Shown: piece by piece, positions 43,307 to 53,220 of the stretch
Position numbering within the stretch: position 1 is the stretch's first letter
Layout of the letters: each line of letters opens with the position of its first letter
Source of the DNA: Polluticoccus soli
GTDB taxonomy: Bacteria > Bacteroidota > Bacteroidia > Chitinophagales > Chitinophagaceae
Direction of reading: 5' to 3'
Assembly (NCBI RefSeq): GCF_029269745.1
Contig: NZ_JARJHT010000002.1
Span: 1,054,001-1,118,000 of the forward strand
Length of the DNA stretch: 64,000 nucleotides
Program-made: the position numbers and the translations under genes
The notes under the pieces: model-generated
Told to the model about the DNA's origin: nothing
Seen by the model: the letters and a program-made list of their open reading frames with translations, nothing else
The model's database searches: none

Positions 43307-43882
43307 TTATTCAGGCAGTTCGCTCTTGTTTACCTGTACGATGCCTTTGGGATTTTTGATCTCGTACCAGCTGAAGTCCTCATTGGCCTCCAGTCCGTCA
43401 CCATACATCACTTGCGTAGGCGTTGTGATACGAACGAACTTCTCCGTGTAAAACTTGCGGATGCTTTGGTTCCAGACCAATTCTTCAGTATTGAGGCGCT
43501 CGCCTTTTTTGTTTACTACCACTATACTGTCGCGGATCAGGACGTTCTCCTGTTTTTCGTAGTAGCGGGCATAGCGCGCAGTGAGCACTGACTCTACCTT
43601 CAGGCTATCGTCGAAGAATTCGACTTTCAGCCCTTTTTTCATGTCAGTAAACGGAGGCTTAGCTACCTCGTTGCGTATAAACTCTTTGGCGTATAGGCGT
43701 GCTTTCAAGTGACCATGTTCGCTATATAGTATCGTCACATCCTCGGCACGATCCTCCTGCGGGCTATGCTTGGTTACCAGCCGGTCGATCTCTTTAGGAT
43801 CATTTTTACAGGAAGCAATAGATAGAATACCAACCGATCCTGCAACAATAAAAAGGCTATGTAAGGCCCGGGGGTTAATCAT
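43307..43882 (-). CDS. lptC: LptC-like LPS export lipoprotein
   Basis: 191 residues from the ATG at 43882, which overlaps the upstream outer-membrane protein gene by 8 bases. A hydrophobic N-terminus ends in SIASC, a plausible lipobox. The remainder is a beta-jellyroll of the LptA/LptC kind: LYSEHGHLKARLYAKEF, DMKKGLKVEFFDDSLKVESV, LTARYARYYEKQENVLIRDS and VNKKGERLNTEELVWNQ. LptC couples the LptBFG transporter to the periplasmic LptA bridge. Family assignment is good; the symbol assumes this is the only copy. Confidence 0.88.
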   Translation of the reverse strand: MINPRALHSLFIVAGSVGILSIASCKNDPKEIDRLVTKHSPQEDRAEDVTILYSEHGHLKARLYAKEFIRNEVAKPPFTDMKKGLKVEFFDDSLKVESVLTARYARYYEKQENVLIRDSIVVVNKKGERLNTEELVWNQSIRKFYTEKFVRITTPTQVMYGDGLEANEDFSWYEIKNPKGIVQVNKSELPE

Positions 43883-45170
43883 ACCTGCGTTTGATGAACC
43901 AACGGTCGTTGAGCGAAATACCAAGTGCGAGGCGCACAAAAGTTTCGCGGATCAAACCATTGCTGGTAGTACCGCGGCGACCTATTTCCAACGCAGTGTG
44001 TATACGATCGGTAGTACGTCTGAAAGGCAGGCTCAAACCAGCTGTTACAGCATAATAGTTCAGATCCGTATTGCGTAAGGAAATATAATCCTTACCATAC
44101 GTTAGACCTAACCTATACGTTACACGATCAAAATAACGGGTCATACTTGCCATATTCGGCGTGTATTCACCACCGATACTGAGCTTATAATTGTCTTCAA
44201 CAGAGTCAACTGCGCCAAAATTCCTGAACTCACTCCACTTAGTACCAGTGTAATCTACACCAACCATCCATTTATCGGTACCTATCAATTGCGCTCCAGC
44301 TGTGTAGGTCATAGGCAACGTAGTTTTGCCTTCCAGGCCACCGTGGTTCAGTGCGGTATCGTAGGTAGTAGTTGTGGTCGCGCTGTTTCTCAGTAACCAG
44401 TACTCATCACGTTCAGCACCGATAGTCTGAGTAGTAGCCAACGTTGCGCCAATACGTATTCCAAGTTTTTTGTTCAATTCACCATCGTACATTGCCCCGA
44501 CTTTCCAATAGATACCGCCCAGCTGGGTAGCATTGACAAAGGCACTATGGTGTGCTTTTACTGTATCGATACTCAATAGCTGCTGTGCTGTTTGGATGGT
44601 ACCGAACAGGTAGCCAACATTAAAGCCGGCACTAAAACCCTTATACCGGCCACCAGCCCCTACGAAACCATAGCTGGTACTTCCAGAGCCTGCAAACTCG
44701 TTAATTATTTTACCCAAACCGGGCTCCGAGCTGCTATCCTGCAGATTGTAATATACCCGGGAATACGGTCGCAGACCAAAGCTGATGCCAGCATTTTTGG
44801 CCACAGGGATACCTACATTCAGATGCGATAAGGTAGCGCTGCCTGTTGAATATTTCTGGTCTCCGGTGGTCGCATTGCGGATACCGCCCTCGCCTCCCGC
44901 CTCATAAGTAGTCAGTTTTAGTGCACTATACGAGGCCGGGTTGTCAGTATTTACTGCGAAAGGGTTAGAGTACGCGCTCGAGATGCTGCCCATACCGCGA
45001 AGAAGCGTATTCACGCCATTTCTTTGCTCACCTATACCAAAACGGGAATAGGGCGAATTTTCGCCGGTAACCCGTTTTGAAACAATATCATCATTTTGAG
45101 AAAACGCTTGAAAACCCGCCGACAAACAAAGAACCGACGTAAAAAAATACTTAGCGTATGTGTGGAACAT
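43875..45170 (-). CDS. Outer-membrane beta-barrel protein of unknown function
   Basis: 431 residues. Signal segment FFTSVLCLSAGFQAFSQ near the start, then NSPYSRFGIGEQRNGVN, LLRGMGSISSAYSNPFAVN and NPASYSALKLTTYEAG, a pattern of FadL/OmpP1-like barrels in Bacteroidota. Repeated strands such as GISFGLRPYSRVYYNL and YGFVGAGGRYKGFSAGFNVG follow to the end. Its start overlaps the coaX stop by 20 bases and its end overlaps lptC by 8, so coaX, this gene and lptC form one operon. Cargo unknown. Confidence 0.82.
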   Translation of the reverse strand: MFHTYAKYFFTSVLCLSAGFQAFSQNDDIVSKRVTGENSPYSRFGIGEQRNGVNTLLRGMGSISSAYSNPFAVNTDNPASYSALKLTTYEAGGEGGIRNATTGDQKYSTGSATLSHLNVGIPVAKNAGISFGLRPYSRVYYNLQDSSSEPGLGKIINEFAGSGSTSYGFVGAGGRYKGFSAGFNVGYLFGTIQTAQQLLSIDTVKAHHSAFVNATQLGGIYWKVGAMYDGELNKKLGIRIGATLATTQTIGAERDEYWLLRNSATTTTTYDTALNHGGLEGKTTLPMTYTAGAQLIGTDKWMVGVDYTGTKWSEFRNFGAVDSVEDNYKLSIGGEYTPNMASMTRYFDRVTYRLGLTYGKDYISLRNTDLNYYAVTAGLSLPFRRTTDRIHTALEIGRRGTTSNGLIRETFVRLALGISLNDRWFIKRRYD

Positions 45171-45894
45171 TATAGTTCAGGATTAGATTTAGTCCCTTGA
45201 GCAACAAGTCAGGGTCTGCAAATATCTTACTTTTCACCTTGGTTGCAAAGAAGGGCAAATCACCCCCAGTTAAGATGGCGTTAAAATCGGGGTATTGCGA
45301 AGTGAACTCAGTTATCATGCCATCGATCTCCGCAGCAATACCAAACACTGCACCGCTACGCATACAAGTCGCTGTATCGTAGCCCAGGAGCAGCAATTCG
45401 CCTTCGAGAGGCACCTCCGGAAGACGGTCTGTAAACGCATGCATTGCTTTAAGACGCATATGAAGACCCGGTGATATAGCACCGCCGCGAAAAGTCTTAT
45501 TTTTTTGAACAAAGTTGTATGTCACACAAGTGCCAATGCTGATCACCAGGTTGTTTTTGTCCGGATTGAGCATGTGCGCACCTACAGCAAGCCCCAAACG
45601 GTCAGCCCCAAGTGTATCCGGCGATGAATAGGCATTCATTATCGGTACACGGGTGCTATTCGTCAGTTTGATAAAAGCCTTCAGCTTATCATTCATTACT
45701 TGCTCTGCCTCAGATGTGTGGTTGGTCACAGCACACATAATACCTTTGGCAGGGTGGTAACTGTTGATAAGCTCATTGATAGCTTCAGGTGCCTCTGCAG
45801 CTGAAAAATTACGGGCTTCCACTTGTTGATCGCTATTGTAAACAGCAGCTTTTACGCGGGTATTACCCCAGTCAACACAGAGATTTACTGACAT
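45151..45894 (-). CDS. coaX: Type III pantothenate kinase
   Basis: 247 residues. It catalyses the first step in coenzyme A synthesis. The N-terminal phosphate-binding motif is CVDWGNTRVKAAVY at 6-19; DTLGADRLGLAVGAH in the middle contains the essential Asp-Arg; VISIGTCVTYNFV and GGAISPGLHMRLKAM are the other ASKHA-fold motifs. Leads the leftward operon with the outer-membrane protein and lptC. Confidence 0.96.
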   Translation of the reverse strand: MSVNLCVDWGNTRVKAAVYNSDQQVEARNFSAAEAPEAINELINSYHPAKGIMCAVTNHTSEAEQVMNDKLKAFIKLTNSTRVPIMNAYSSPDTLGADRLGLAVGAHMLNPDKNNLVISIGTCVTYNFVQKNKTFRGGAISPGLHMRLKAMHAFTDRLPEVPLEGELLLLGYDTATCMRSGAVFGIAAEIDGMITEFTSQYPDFNAILTGGDLPFFATKVKSKIFADPDLLLKGLNLILNYNVPHIR

Positions 45895-45977
45895 ATCCAG
45901 TTGTATTTAGGTGTACGAATATCTCTAAAATAGTAAAATTAGTCTGATTGTCTATACAGACCGGGGAAAATCAAAAT

Positions 45978-46625
45978 CTATAAATCAATATCGCCCAAAG
46001 AGAGATTTTTAAAATGACCATTCAACTGTATCCGTTCTTTTACCTTTTCCAATTCCTGTACTACTTTCGTCATGTTATCGAGGTGACGTCGAAGGTATTC
46101 AAGGCGCTGTATTTCAGTAAATATGCTTAAAAGTTCATATTCCTGCTCTTTGGTCAATCCTACCTGGTGGGCTATTTCATAGGATACCATCGGCTTTTTT
46201 TGTTCAGGAAACTTCTCAGACAGGCTTAGCAACGCATATAAACGTTTTACTTCACTAAACACATGATTCGCCAGGTTCGAATCTCCTGAAGCCATAAAAT
46301 TCTGGGGATAGCTCACTATTGCACCTGAAAACAGCTTATCCGGAATTTCTTTTACGACTTCGAGTATGCGGAATACATTTAAGCCACGAGTGCGGACGTC
46401 CATTTCGCCGTTCTCATACTCCTTTACCAGTTCCAATATCTCGATCGACGTACCGTATTCCCTTACCCCTTGATCCTTATCAAGAACAACCGGAATGCCG
46501 AAAGCCTTTCGTTCTCTCATGCATTCATTTATCAGCTGCTTATAACGAGGTTCAAATATATGCAGGTTCAAAGGCTCGCCCGGATATACTACTACGTCTA
46601 ACGGAAATATTGGTATAAAGTTCAT
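45978..46625 (-). CDS. Lon protease N-terminal (LON-SB) domain protein
   Basis: 215 residues. Only the substrate-binding domain of Lon is present: IPIFPLDVVVYPGEPLNLHI at the start, then HIFEPRYKQLINECM. The second half is a helical bundle (YALLSLSEKFPEQK to LEYLRRHLDNMTKVVQELEK). There is no ATPase or protease domain. Stand-alone LON-SB proteins are common and mostly uncharacterised. It begins immediately next to the Wzy-like stop with no spacing. Confidence 0.93.
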   Translation of the reverse strand: MNFIPIFPLDVVVYPGEPLNLHIFEPRYKQLINECMRERKAFGIPVVLDKDQGVREYGTSIEILELVKEYENGEMDVRTRGLNVFRILEVVKEIPDKLFSGAIVSYPQNFMASGDSNLANHVFSEVKRLYALLSLSEKFPEQKKPMVSYEIAHQVGLTKEQEYELLSIFTEIQRLEYLRRHLDNMTKVVQELEKVKERIQLNGHFKNLSLGDIDL

Positions 46626-47885
46626 TTATGCTTGCTTTTGCTGCCCCGTGATCCCTTTTAGCAAGATGTGTCTTTGCCAGAGCAGGAAAAACAAATATAC
46701 AAACACTCCGAATTGAATTTCCAGCATGGGTTCTACCAGCAGAGGTAACAGCAATACAAGCCATACCATAGCAAAAAAGAAACTGTCCCGGTTACGCCGC
46801 ACATAGCGCAATGGCGCAAAAACCCATGTAACGAACAGCAGCAAGGCTGGGATACCGACGGCCAAACCCATTACCAGGAACTGATTATGCGGTAGTATTT
46901 TAAGATCATTATCGGTGCCGGGATAGTATTTATCGTAACCCTTTGCCATAGCTGTCATCATATCACCAAGGCCAACGCCGGCCAGTGGATGAGCGGCAAT
47001 AACGCGGCTGGATATTTCATACGATATCATCCGGTTCATGTCGCTGTATATGGCAGATATCTCACCTTGACGAAACAGGATATACATGTAGTTGAAATAC
47101 CCTACCCTATTCCTTAGCGTTGGTACATATTCGATCGCTACCAAAGCCATCACGATCAGTACTATGAAAACAGCTATTGCAAGCGCCTTATTTCGGCGTG
47201 ACACATAGAACACCGTGTAAGCTATAATAAAGAGATACCATAGCATAAGTCCCGTACGGGCTGCCAAAACATGCAGGTATACGCTGAGAACCACCATTGT
47301 TATTGCAACAAATCCTTTCATGATTTTACCTTCGAGGCGCGGCCAGAAATAAGCACACCAGATAATGGTCAGCAAAATGCAAAGGCTGAATCGAATATGA
47401 TCGTTCTCGGCCAACGTAGGCAAGACCTTAGATACTTTGTATCCATAAATAAGGTCATTGAAATTACTCGCAAGGAAAGACGCGCTGTATATGGCGCTGA
47501 TCAGCAAAAGAGAACATATTGCAACGGTAAAACCCCGTAGTTGATTTAAAGAAAAGGCGGGCAACAAAGAAAATGCCAATGGCAATAACAAAAACGGCAT
47601 CTTTATCTCCATCCGGTACGCCCAGTCTGCTTTGTTGGAGGACCAGAAATAGGACAGCGCCAATATAGACACCCACACCACACCCAATAACCACCATTTT
47701 TGTTTCAGCCACTCTTTGGGATGCATGCCCCACAACCCGGCAACACCAAACATAGTGATCCCAAATGATAGCAATGCCCGGGATGTAAGAAAGCCCGCCA
47801 ACATGCAGCATATCGCAACCAATGCTATATTAGTCCTCGATATGAGTTTATGACTGAGAAAACTATTTTTGCGGGTAGAGCTCAT
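46626..47885 (-). CDS. O-antigen ligase/polymerase-like membrane protein
   Basis: 419 residues with 10-12 hydrophobic helices. The largest loop carries IAAHPLAGVGLGDMMTAMAK and later LKILPHNQFLVMGLAVG, the Wzy_C-type pattern in which an H-x-x-F/Y-L segment follows a G-x-G-x-G loop. Such proteins polymerise or ligate surface polysaccharide at the periplasmic side. The WecA-like gene at 48869 would supply lipid-linked sugars. It is divergent from meaB with only 29 bases between the two start codons. Confidence 0.82.
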   Translation of the reverse strand: MSSTRKNSFLSHKLISRTNIALVAICCMLAGFLTSRALLSFGITMFGVAGLWGMHPKEWLKQKWWLLGVVWVSILALSYFWSSNKADWAYRMEIKMPFLLLPLAFSLLPAFSLNQLRGFTVAICSLLLISAIYSASFLASNFNDLIYGYKVSKVLPTLAENDHIRFSLCILLTIIWCAYFWPRLEGKIMKGFVAITMVVLSVYLHVLAARTGLMLWYLFIIAYTVFYVSRRNKALAIAVFIVLIVMALVAIEYVPTLRNRVGYFNYMYILFRQGEISAIYSDMNRMISYEISSRVIAAHPLAGVGLGDMMTAMAKGYDKYYPGTDNDLKILPHNQFLVMGLAVGIPALLLFVTWVFAPLRYVRRNRDSFFFAMVWLVLLLPLLVEPMLEIQFGVFVYLFFLLWQRHILLKGITGQQKQA

Positions 47886-47914
47886 CTTTCAATAACGAAC
47901 GCAACAACTTTTTA

Positions 47915-48838
47915 GTGCAGGGCAAGATAAAACAACTCCTTTCAGAAATACAATCCGGCAGCTATAATGCGCTGGCCAGGGCCATCACCATAGTAGAAAA
48001 TGAGTTACCCGGCTACGAAGACCTGTTACTTGAATTGCAAAACACGCATCAAGCCCGTGTACTCGGCATAACCGGACCTCCCGGAGCTGGCAAAAGCACC
48101 CTGGTAAATGCGCTGCTCCAGCACTGGATAAGTAAGGGAAAGAAAATTGCTGTCATCGCGGTAGACCCTTCTTCGCCATTTAATTACGGCGCTTTGCTTG
48201 GCGACCGTATACGTATGAGTGAATTCTATACAAACCCTAATGTTTTTATCCGTTCGTTGGCTAGTCGTGGGGCTTTGGGTGGATTACATCCAAAGATCAT
48301 CGAGATAACAGACCTGATGAAAGCCGCGCCTTTTGACCTGATACTGGTTGAAACCGTAGGTGTTGGGCAAAGTGAAGTAGAAGTTGCCGGGCTTGCTGAC
48401 TGCACTGTTGTGGCACTAGTTCCAGAAGCCGGAGATGAGGTACAAACGCTGAAAGCGGGGATAATGGAGATAGCCAACATTTTTGTGGTTAATAAAGCCG
48501 ACCGCGACGCAGCAGAAACATTGTACCGCAACCTCCGCATTATGGTGCACGAAAAGGCGCACAACGGCAAAGAGATACCTGTAGTAAAAACCATAGCTAC
48601 CGAAAGTACAGGTGTAAGCGACCTGGCCGAAGCTGTTGAACAATACTTCGCTGACCATAACACGGCCCCGGAAAAGCGCTTGCACTTACTAACCGAAAAA
48701 AGCTGGCAGATCATCCAGGCCAGGAAAATGCAAAGCATCAGTAAAAGCAAACTGCGTAACGAACTGGCGACAGCGCTGGCCGATTCATCCTTCAATATTT
48801 ACGCCTTTACAAAAAGATTTGAGCAGGACATAAAATAA
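47915..48838 (+). CDS. meaB: MeaB-type GTPase, methylmalonyl-CoA mutase chaperone
   Basis: 307 residues from a GTG at 47915. G3E-family P-loop GTPase: Walker A GPPGAGKST at 54-62, DPSSPFNYGALLGDRIRM near 84-101, VETVGVGQSEVEVA, and NKADRDAA for guanine binding. It guards and reactivates adenosylcobalamin-dependent methylmalonyl-CoA mutase. No mutase gene is present in the window, so it may act on one encoded elsewhere. Confidence 0.94.
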   Translation: MQGKIKQLLSEIQSGSYNALARAITIVENELPGYEDLLLELQNTHQARVLGITGPPGAGKSTLVNALLQHWISKGKKIAVIAVDPSSPFNYGALLGDRIRMSEFYTNPNVFIRSLASRGALGGLHPKIIEITDLMKAAPFDLILVETVGVGQSEVEVAGLADCTVVALVPEAGDEVQTLKAGIMEIANIFVVNKADRDAAETLYRNLRIMVHEKAHNGKEIPVVKTIATESTGVSDLAEAVEQYFADHNTAPEKRLHLLTEKSWQIIQARKMQSISKSKLRNELATALADSSFNIYAFTKRFEQDIK

Positions 48839-48868
48839 ACGCAAGTTTATTACGTAATTGCAGTTGGT

Positions 48869-49975
48869 ATGGACGTTTCGCCAAAAATTTTGTTTCTCAC
48901 ATCCATGGTCGGGGCTTTTATTGTAAGCCTCGTTGCAACCCCGGCGATTATAGCGCTGGCCGGAAGGAGACAATTATTTGACGAACCGGATAACCATAGA
49001 AAATTCCATAGTCATACAATATCCAGCCTTGGCGGTGTTGCCATTTTCTTTGCCTATATCATCGTTACTTCGCTAGTTGTGCAGCCGGAAGCCTTTGGCA
49101 AATGGCATTACCTGATAGCAGGATCATTGCTATTTTTCCTTACAGGCTTGATGGATGACCTGGTTGAATTAAGCTCGTGGAAAAAACTGATTGCTCAATT
49201 AGTACCTATTGCCATTGTAGTGATACCAGGTGATCTCCGCCTTCAAACCATCGGACTCTTTGAGGTCATGACACTTCCCTATTGGCCTAGTGTACTTATC
49301 ACTATATTCGGTTTCACCTTTTTTACCAATGCCTTCAATTTTATCGATGGCATTGACGGTCTTGCTGGTACGATGGGAATATTCTATACGGGTATGCTCG
49401 GCGCTGGCCTCTGCCTAACCGGGTATACAGGAGCCGCATGTCTTGCCTTTAGCCTTATGGGTGCAACTGCTGGCTTTCTACGCTACAACATAACCCCTGC
49501 GCGAATATTTATGGGAGATACAGGATCATTATTGTTAGGGTTTACCATATCCTTACTTTCGGTGCTATTCCTCAACTCCTACAACTGGAAACCCGACATA
49601 TCCTACTGGATACACGACGGCACTACAGCAAATGCTTTTGTTCTTTGCCTTCTATCGATGCCCATAGCTGATTGTCTTAGGGTATTCGTAATACGTTTGA
49701 GCAAGGGCATATCCCCCTTTCGCGCCGACAGGAATCACCTCCACTACTTCCTTCTGGATACTGGTCTAACCCATATACAGGCTGTACTAGTAATCCTTGC
49801 TTCGAATGTATTGATCGTAATCCTGGCCTATCTTTTACAGGGTGCGGGCGCTGCGGTAATGCTATCAGCCGCTGCAATTACAACTCTTGCCATCTTCACG
49901 GCCGTGTTTTTTATCCGCAAAAAAATGCTGGAGAAATCTAATTATGGTGTCACGGTAAATGAACCATCGGAATAG
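48869..49975 (+). CDS. WecA/MraY family polyprenyl-phosphate sugar-1-phosphate transferase
   Basis: 368 residues, about eleven hydrophobic helices. Catalytic signatures of the family are all seen: MDDL at 95-98, NAFNFIDGIDGLAG near 154-167, RIFMGDTGSL and RADRNHLHY near 286-294, with FDEPDNHRKFHSH at 37-49. It moves a GlcNAc- or related phosphate onto undecaprenyl phosphate, starting wall-teichoic-acid-like, O-antigen or capsule chains. uppS in this window makes its carrier. Its end overlaps the convergent gene by 34 bases. Confidence 0.94.
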   Translation: MDVSPKILFLTSMVGAFIVSLVATPAIIALAGRRQLFDEPDNHRKFHSHTISSLGGVAIFFAYIIVTSLVVQPEAFGKWHYLIAGSLLFFLTGLMDDLVELSSWKKLIAQLVPIAIVVIPGDLRLQTIGLFEVMTLPYWPSVLITIFGFTFFTNAFNFIDGIDGLAGTMGIFYTGMLGAGLCLTGYTGAACLAFSLMGATAGFLRYNITPARIFMGDTGSLLLGFTISLLSVLFLNSYNWKPDISYWIHDGTTANAFVLCLLSMPIADCLRVFVIRLSKGISPFRADRNHLHYFLLDTGLTHIQAVLVILASNVLIVILAYLLQGAGAAVMLSAAAITTLAIFTAVFFIRKKMLEKSNYGVTVNEPSE

Positions 49976-51225
49976 CGGAACCAGTACAAGTGAAGATTCT
50001 CGAGGTAGTATAAGTTGTTATCCTTATCCCATTTTGCCTTAACGTCAAACTTAGTGAACGGAGCGCCCCCATTGTCATCAACCTCAGTGTTGAAGATGGT
50101 GCCATACTTAGCTAATAGATAAGCATACCAATACATGGTCTCGTATCCCCTGTACACCATTTCGCCGGGTTTGCCAACGTTAAATGCCTTTTTATACTCG
50201 TTAGCGAGCGCTTGCCCCGCAGGAGTTGACGCATCGTAATAGAATGGTGCAGTTATATAGATCGCCATGTACGGATAGTTGCCTGCATTTTTCAGGCTGG
50301 CCATTGTAGTCCATGACGGCATTCCATACACCTCAAACCTATACGATGGAAAGAGCGTAACTAATTGTTTCAGTAACTTCTCTGCGTAAACGACATCAAC
50401 AACACTAGCTATCAGGACATTGGTGCTATTGCTATCCAACAGTGACTTCAACTGTTGTCTCGTGGGAAGCTCGTTGACAAGCAGTTTTTTCATGCTGCTG
50501 TCTACACCAGTCAGGTATTTGTAAGCACTCTGATCGACCGTAACGGAATTACGGTGCAAAAGTATCGGCCGGGATCTGGGGTACTTGTTTTTAAGGGCGG
50601 TCATGATGCGCTCACTGTGCGTTTGCAAAGTCGGCTGTAACAAAGTGAAATAGGGATTGTCTGTCACATCGGCATCGGAGGGTGATAGTGCCGAGATAAA
50701 ATTGATCCTCCCGCCTTTAGCAAATGATGCGAATGCGGGTATTTGCTGCGACTGCACTGCACCTATTATCAGGTCTGAGGAATCAAGACCTTTGTTCTTT
50801 GACAGAAAGGCCGGCGTATTATTAGCATCCTGGATATCATGAACATACACATCGATATCAAAACCTAATGAGGTGAGCGTATCTGCCGCCAGTTTTACTC
50901 CTTCATAAAACTCCATACCCGACATTGCCTTTGCAGGGAGTTTACCTTTAAAGGTCACCTTATCGTTCTGCACCAGTTCATCAAGGTAAAGCGGCACCAG
51001 CACATCTACCCTGTAGCGACCTTTCTTTACTGAAACAGGATAGTCGATCTCGCGTTTCTTAAAAGGCTTGGCTACCGGAGTTTTTTTACCTGGTGCTTTT
51101 TTAACCGGCGCTTTCTTTTTCGGCTTTTCCTTTTTGAATATCTTCTGCCATATCTGTGCCTCTGCGGTATTGCCATAGCAGGCCACAAACAGCGTCAGCA
51201 GCAAAAAGTAAACGGTCCGTTTCAT
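49942..51225 (-). CDS. Periplasmic binding-protein-like protein
   Basis: 427 residues from the ATG at 51225, which starts a signal peptide (MKRTVYFLLLTLFVACYGN). A basic Pro/Lys/Ala-rich segment (about 28-60) precedes a type 1 periplasmic binding protein fold: VDVLVPLYLDELVQND, FYEGVKLAADTLTSLGFDID and SSDLIIGAVQSQQIPAFA, then an NVLIASVVDVVYAEKLLKQL second lobe. The ligand and partner are unknown; no ABC permease is nearby. It follows guaA by 14 bases and may be co-transcribed. Confidence 0.8.
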   Translation of the reverse strand: MKRTVYFLLLTLFVACYGNTAEAQIWQKIFKKEKPKKKAPVKKAPGKKTPVAKPFKKREIDYPVSVKKGRYRVDVLVPLYLDELVQNDKVTFKGKLPAKAMSGMEFYEGVKLAADTLTSLGFDIDVYVHDIQDANNTPAFLSKNKGLDSSDLIIGAVQSQQIPAFASFAKGGRINFISALSPSDADVTDNPYFTLLQPTLQTHSERIMTALKNKYPRSRPILLHRNSVTVDQSAYKYLTGVDSSMKKLLVNELPTRQQLKSLLDSNSTNVLIASVVDVVYAEKLLKQLVTLFPSYRFEVYGMPSWTTMASLKNAGNYPYMAIYITAPFYYDASTPAGQALANEYKKAFNVGKPGEMVYRGYETMYWYAYLLAKYGTIFNTEVDDNGGAPFTKFDVKAKWDKDNNLYYLENLHLYWFRYSDGSFTVTP

Positions 51226-51239
51226 GATGTGCTTTTTAT

Positions 51240-52778
51240 CTATTCCCACTCTATGGTAGCCGGTGGCTTCGAACTAATGTCGTACACCACGCGGTTGATG
51301 CCTCTTACATAGTTAATGATATCGTTCGACACCTTGGCCAGGAACTCATATGGCAGGTGTGCCCAGTCGGCAGTCATGCCGTCTACAGAAGTAACAGCAC
51401 GAAGTGCAACAGTATATTCGTACGTACGCTCATCACCCATTACACCTACACTTTGCACCGGAAGCAGTATAGCTCCAGCCTGCCATACCTGGCTGTATTG
51501 GCCGCTATCGCGCAGATGTTGCGTATATATAGCATCAGCTTCCTGCAGCATTTTTACTTTGTCTTCGGTAATAGCCCCCAGTACTCGTATACCAAGACCC
51601 GGTCCAGGGAATGGGTGACGAGACAAGAAGATATCATCGATACCCAGCTCGCGGCCTATCCTACGCACTTCGTCTTTGAACAGGAAGCGCAGTGGCTCTA
51701 CCAGCTGCATGTGCATTTTTTCAGGCAGGCCGCCTACGTTGTGGTGCGACTTGATGGTTACTGAAGGACCGTGTACCGATACAGATTCGATAACATCAGG
51801 ATAAATAGTACCCTGGCCAAGGAACTTCACGTCTTTTATATGCTTTGCCTCTTCAGAAAATACATCGATGAAGAGACCGCCAATGATCTTGCGTTTTTGT
51901 TCAGGATCTGTTACTCCTTCCAGTTTAGAATAGAACAGTTGCTTTGCATCAACACCTTTGGTATTCAGACCAAGGTGTTTGTAGCCTTCCAATACCTGCT
52001 CAAACTCGTTCTTACGCAACAGGCCGTTATCTACGAATATGCAAAACAGGTTATCGCCGATGGCTTTGTGTACCAGGGTTGCCGCAACAGTTGAATCCAC
52101 ACCGCCGCTTAATGCCATTACCACTTTCTGATTGCCAACTTGTTCTTTGATACGTTCAACCGTTTCGTGAATGAACGCTGCAGGTGTCCAGTCTTGCGTG
52201 CAACCACAGATGTCAACCACAAAATTTTTCAACAGCTGGCGGCCATCTGTACTGTGCGTCACCTCCGGGTGAAACTGGATAGCATATACCGGGTTATTGG
52301 CATAACCATCGGCTGCCTTGTAAGCAGCAACGGGTATAGACTCAGTATGCGCCAGGATTGTGAATCCTTCAGACAGGCGTTTGATAGAATCGCTGTGACT
52401 CATCCATACCTGGGAACCATCCGATATTGTTGCGAACAAAGGATCGTGCACAATAGCCTGAAGGTGTGCACGCCCATACTCACGGTGAGTAGATTTACCT
52501 ACTTCTCCACCACTCTGTTGTGCCAGCAACTGTGCGCCATAACATACACCAAGTACCGGTAGCTTATCTGCTATCGCCTTTATATCCGGCTTGGGTGCAG
52601 TCGGATCGTTCACAGAGAACGGACTTCCCGACAGGATCACACCTTTCAGGTCTGCGGTATAGTTTACTGGCTTGGTACAAGGTTGTATTTCGCAGTAAAT
52701 GTTCAGCTCGCGAATGCCACGCGCTATAAGCTGTGTATACTGGCTGCCAAAATCGAGTATGAGTATCTTTTCGTTCAT
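51240..52778 (-). CDS. guaA: GMP synthase (glutamine-hydrolysing)
   Basis: 512 residues. Glutamine amidotransferase domain: [15 protein letters not shown] at 11-25, catalytic Cys79 in [12 protein letters not shown], and FHPEVTHS with His/Glu. The ATP-pyrophosphatase domain has [10 protein letters not shown] near 220, and the dimerisation domain ends [20 protein letters not shown]. It makes GMP from XMP, glutamine and ATP. Confidence 0.98.
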   Translation of the reverse strand: MNEKILILDFGSQYTQLIARGIRELNIYCEIQPCTKPVNYTADLKGVILSGSPFSVNDPTAPKPDIKAIADKLPVLGVCYGAQLLAQQSGGEVGKSTHREYGRAHLQAIVHDPLFATISDGSQVWMSHSDSIKRLSEGFTILAHTESIPVAAYKAADGYANNPVYAIQFHPEVTHSTDGRQLLKNFVVDICGCTQDWTPAAFIHETVERIKEQVGNQKVVMALSGGVDSTVAATLVHKAIGDNLFCIFVDNGLLRKNEFEQVLEGYKHLGLNTKGVDAKQLFYSKLEGVTDPEQKRKIIGGLFIDVFSEEAKHIKDVKFLGQGTIYPDVIESVSVHGPSVTIKSHHNVGGLPEKMHMQLVEPLRFLFKDEVRRIGRELGIDDIFLSRHPFPGPGLGIRVLGAITEDKVKMLQEADAIYTQHLRDSGQYSQVWQAGAILLPVQSVGVMGDERTYEYTVALRAVTSVDGMTADWAHLPYEFLAKVSNDIINYVRGINRVVYDISSKPPATIEWE

Positions 52779-52790
52779 GTAGTATTTTTA

Positions 52791-53108
52791 TTAAGCCTGA
52801 CCAGTAGTACCACCAAAGTTGAAAGGAACGTTTACTTGTTCCTGTTCTTTTATTGGACCATTAGCTGCTTCAAAGCGTTTTACGTTTTCCACCAAAGCAC
52901 GCATCAGTCGTTTTGCATGCTGCGGGGTCATCACCACACGCGATTTGACTTTTGCTTTAGGCACGTTGGGCATCACATTTACAAAATCAAATACAAATTC
53001 TGCAAATGAGTGCGTTATGATAACCAGGTTCGAATAAACACCATCCGACATTTCTTCAGTCAGTTCAATGTTTAATTGTTGTTCCTGGGGTTGTTGATCT
53101 TGCGTCAT
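52791..53108 (-). CDS. DUF3467 protein
   Basis: 105 residues from the ATG at 53108; upstream reading to 53144 is possible but adds an unlikely tail. Signature strands are LNIELTEEMSDGVYSNLVII and THSFAEFVFDFVNVMP, followed by KSRVVMTPQHAKRLMRALVE, the core of DUF3467. The family is small and cytoplasmic with unknown role. It lies 12 bases upstream of guaA on the same strand. Confidence 0.9.
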   Translation of the reverse strand: MTQDQQPQEQQLNIELTEEMSDGVYSNLVIITHSFAEFVFDFVNVMPNVPKAKVKSRVVMTPQHAKRLMRALVENVKRFEAANGPIKEQEQVNVPFNFGGTTGQA

Positions 53109-53207
53109 TGGATCGGTTTGAGAATTTGGGTGCGAAATTAACAAAAGAAACCCAGTCGTTTTAGTCTAAGTTTAAAAGCCTCACAGGCAAAGGTTTGCGG
53201 GATTTTG

Positions 53208-53215
53208 TAGCTTTG
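53208..53215 (+). promoter_or_regulatory. -7 element abutting gldD
   Basis: TAGCTTTG is a perfect TAnnTTTG, ending 5 bases ahead of the gldD ATG at 53221. Transcription would begin at or next to the start codon, implying a leaderless or near-leaderless message. Confidence 0.4.
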
Positions 53216-53220
53216 GCGGC

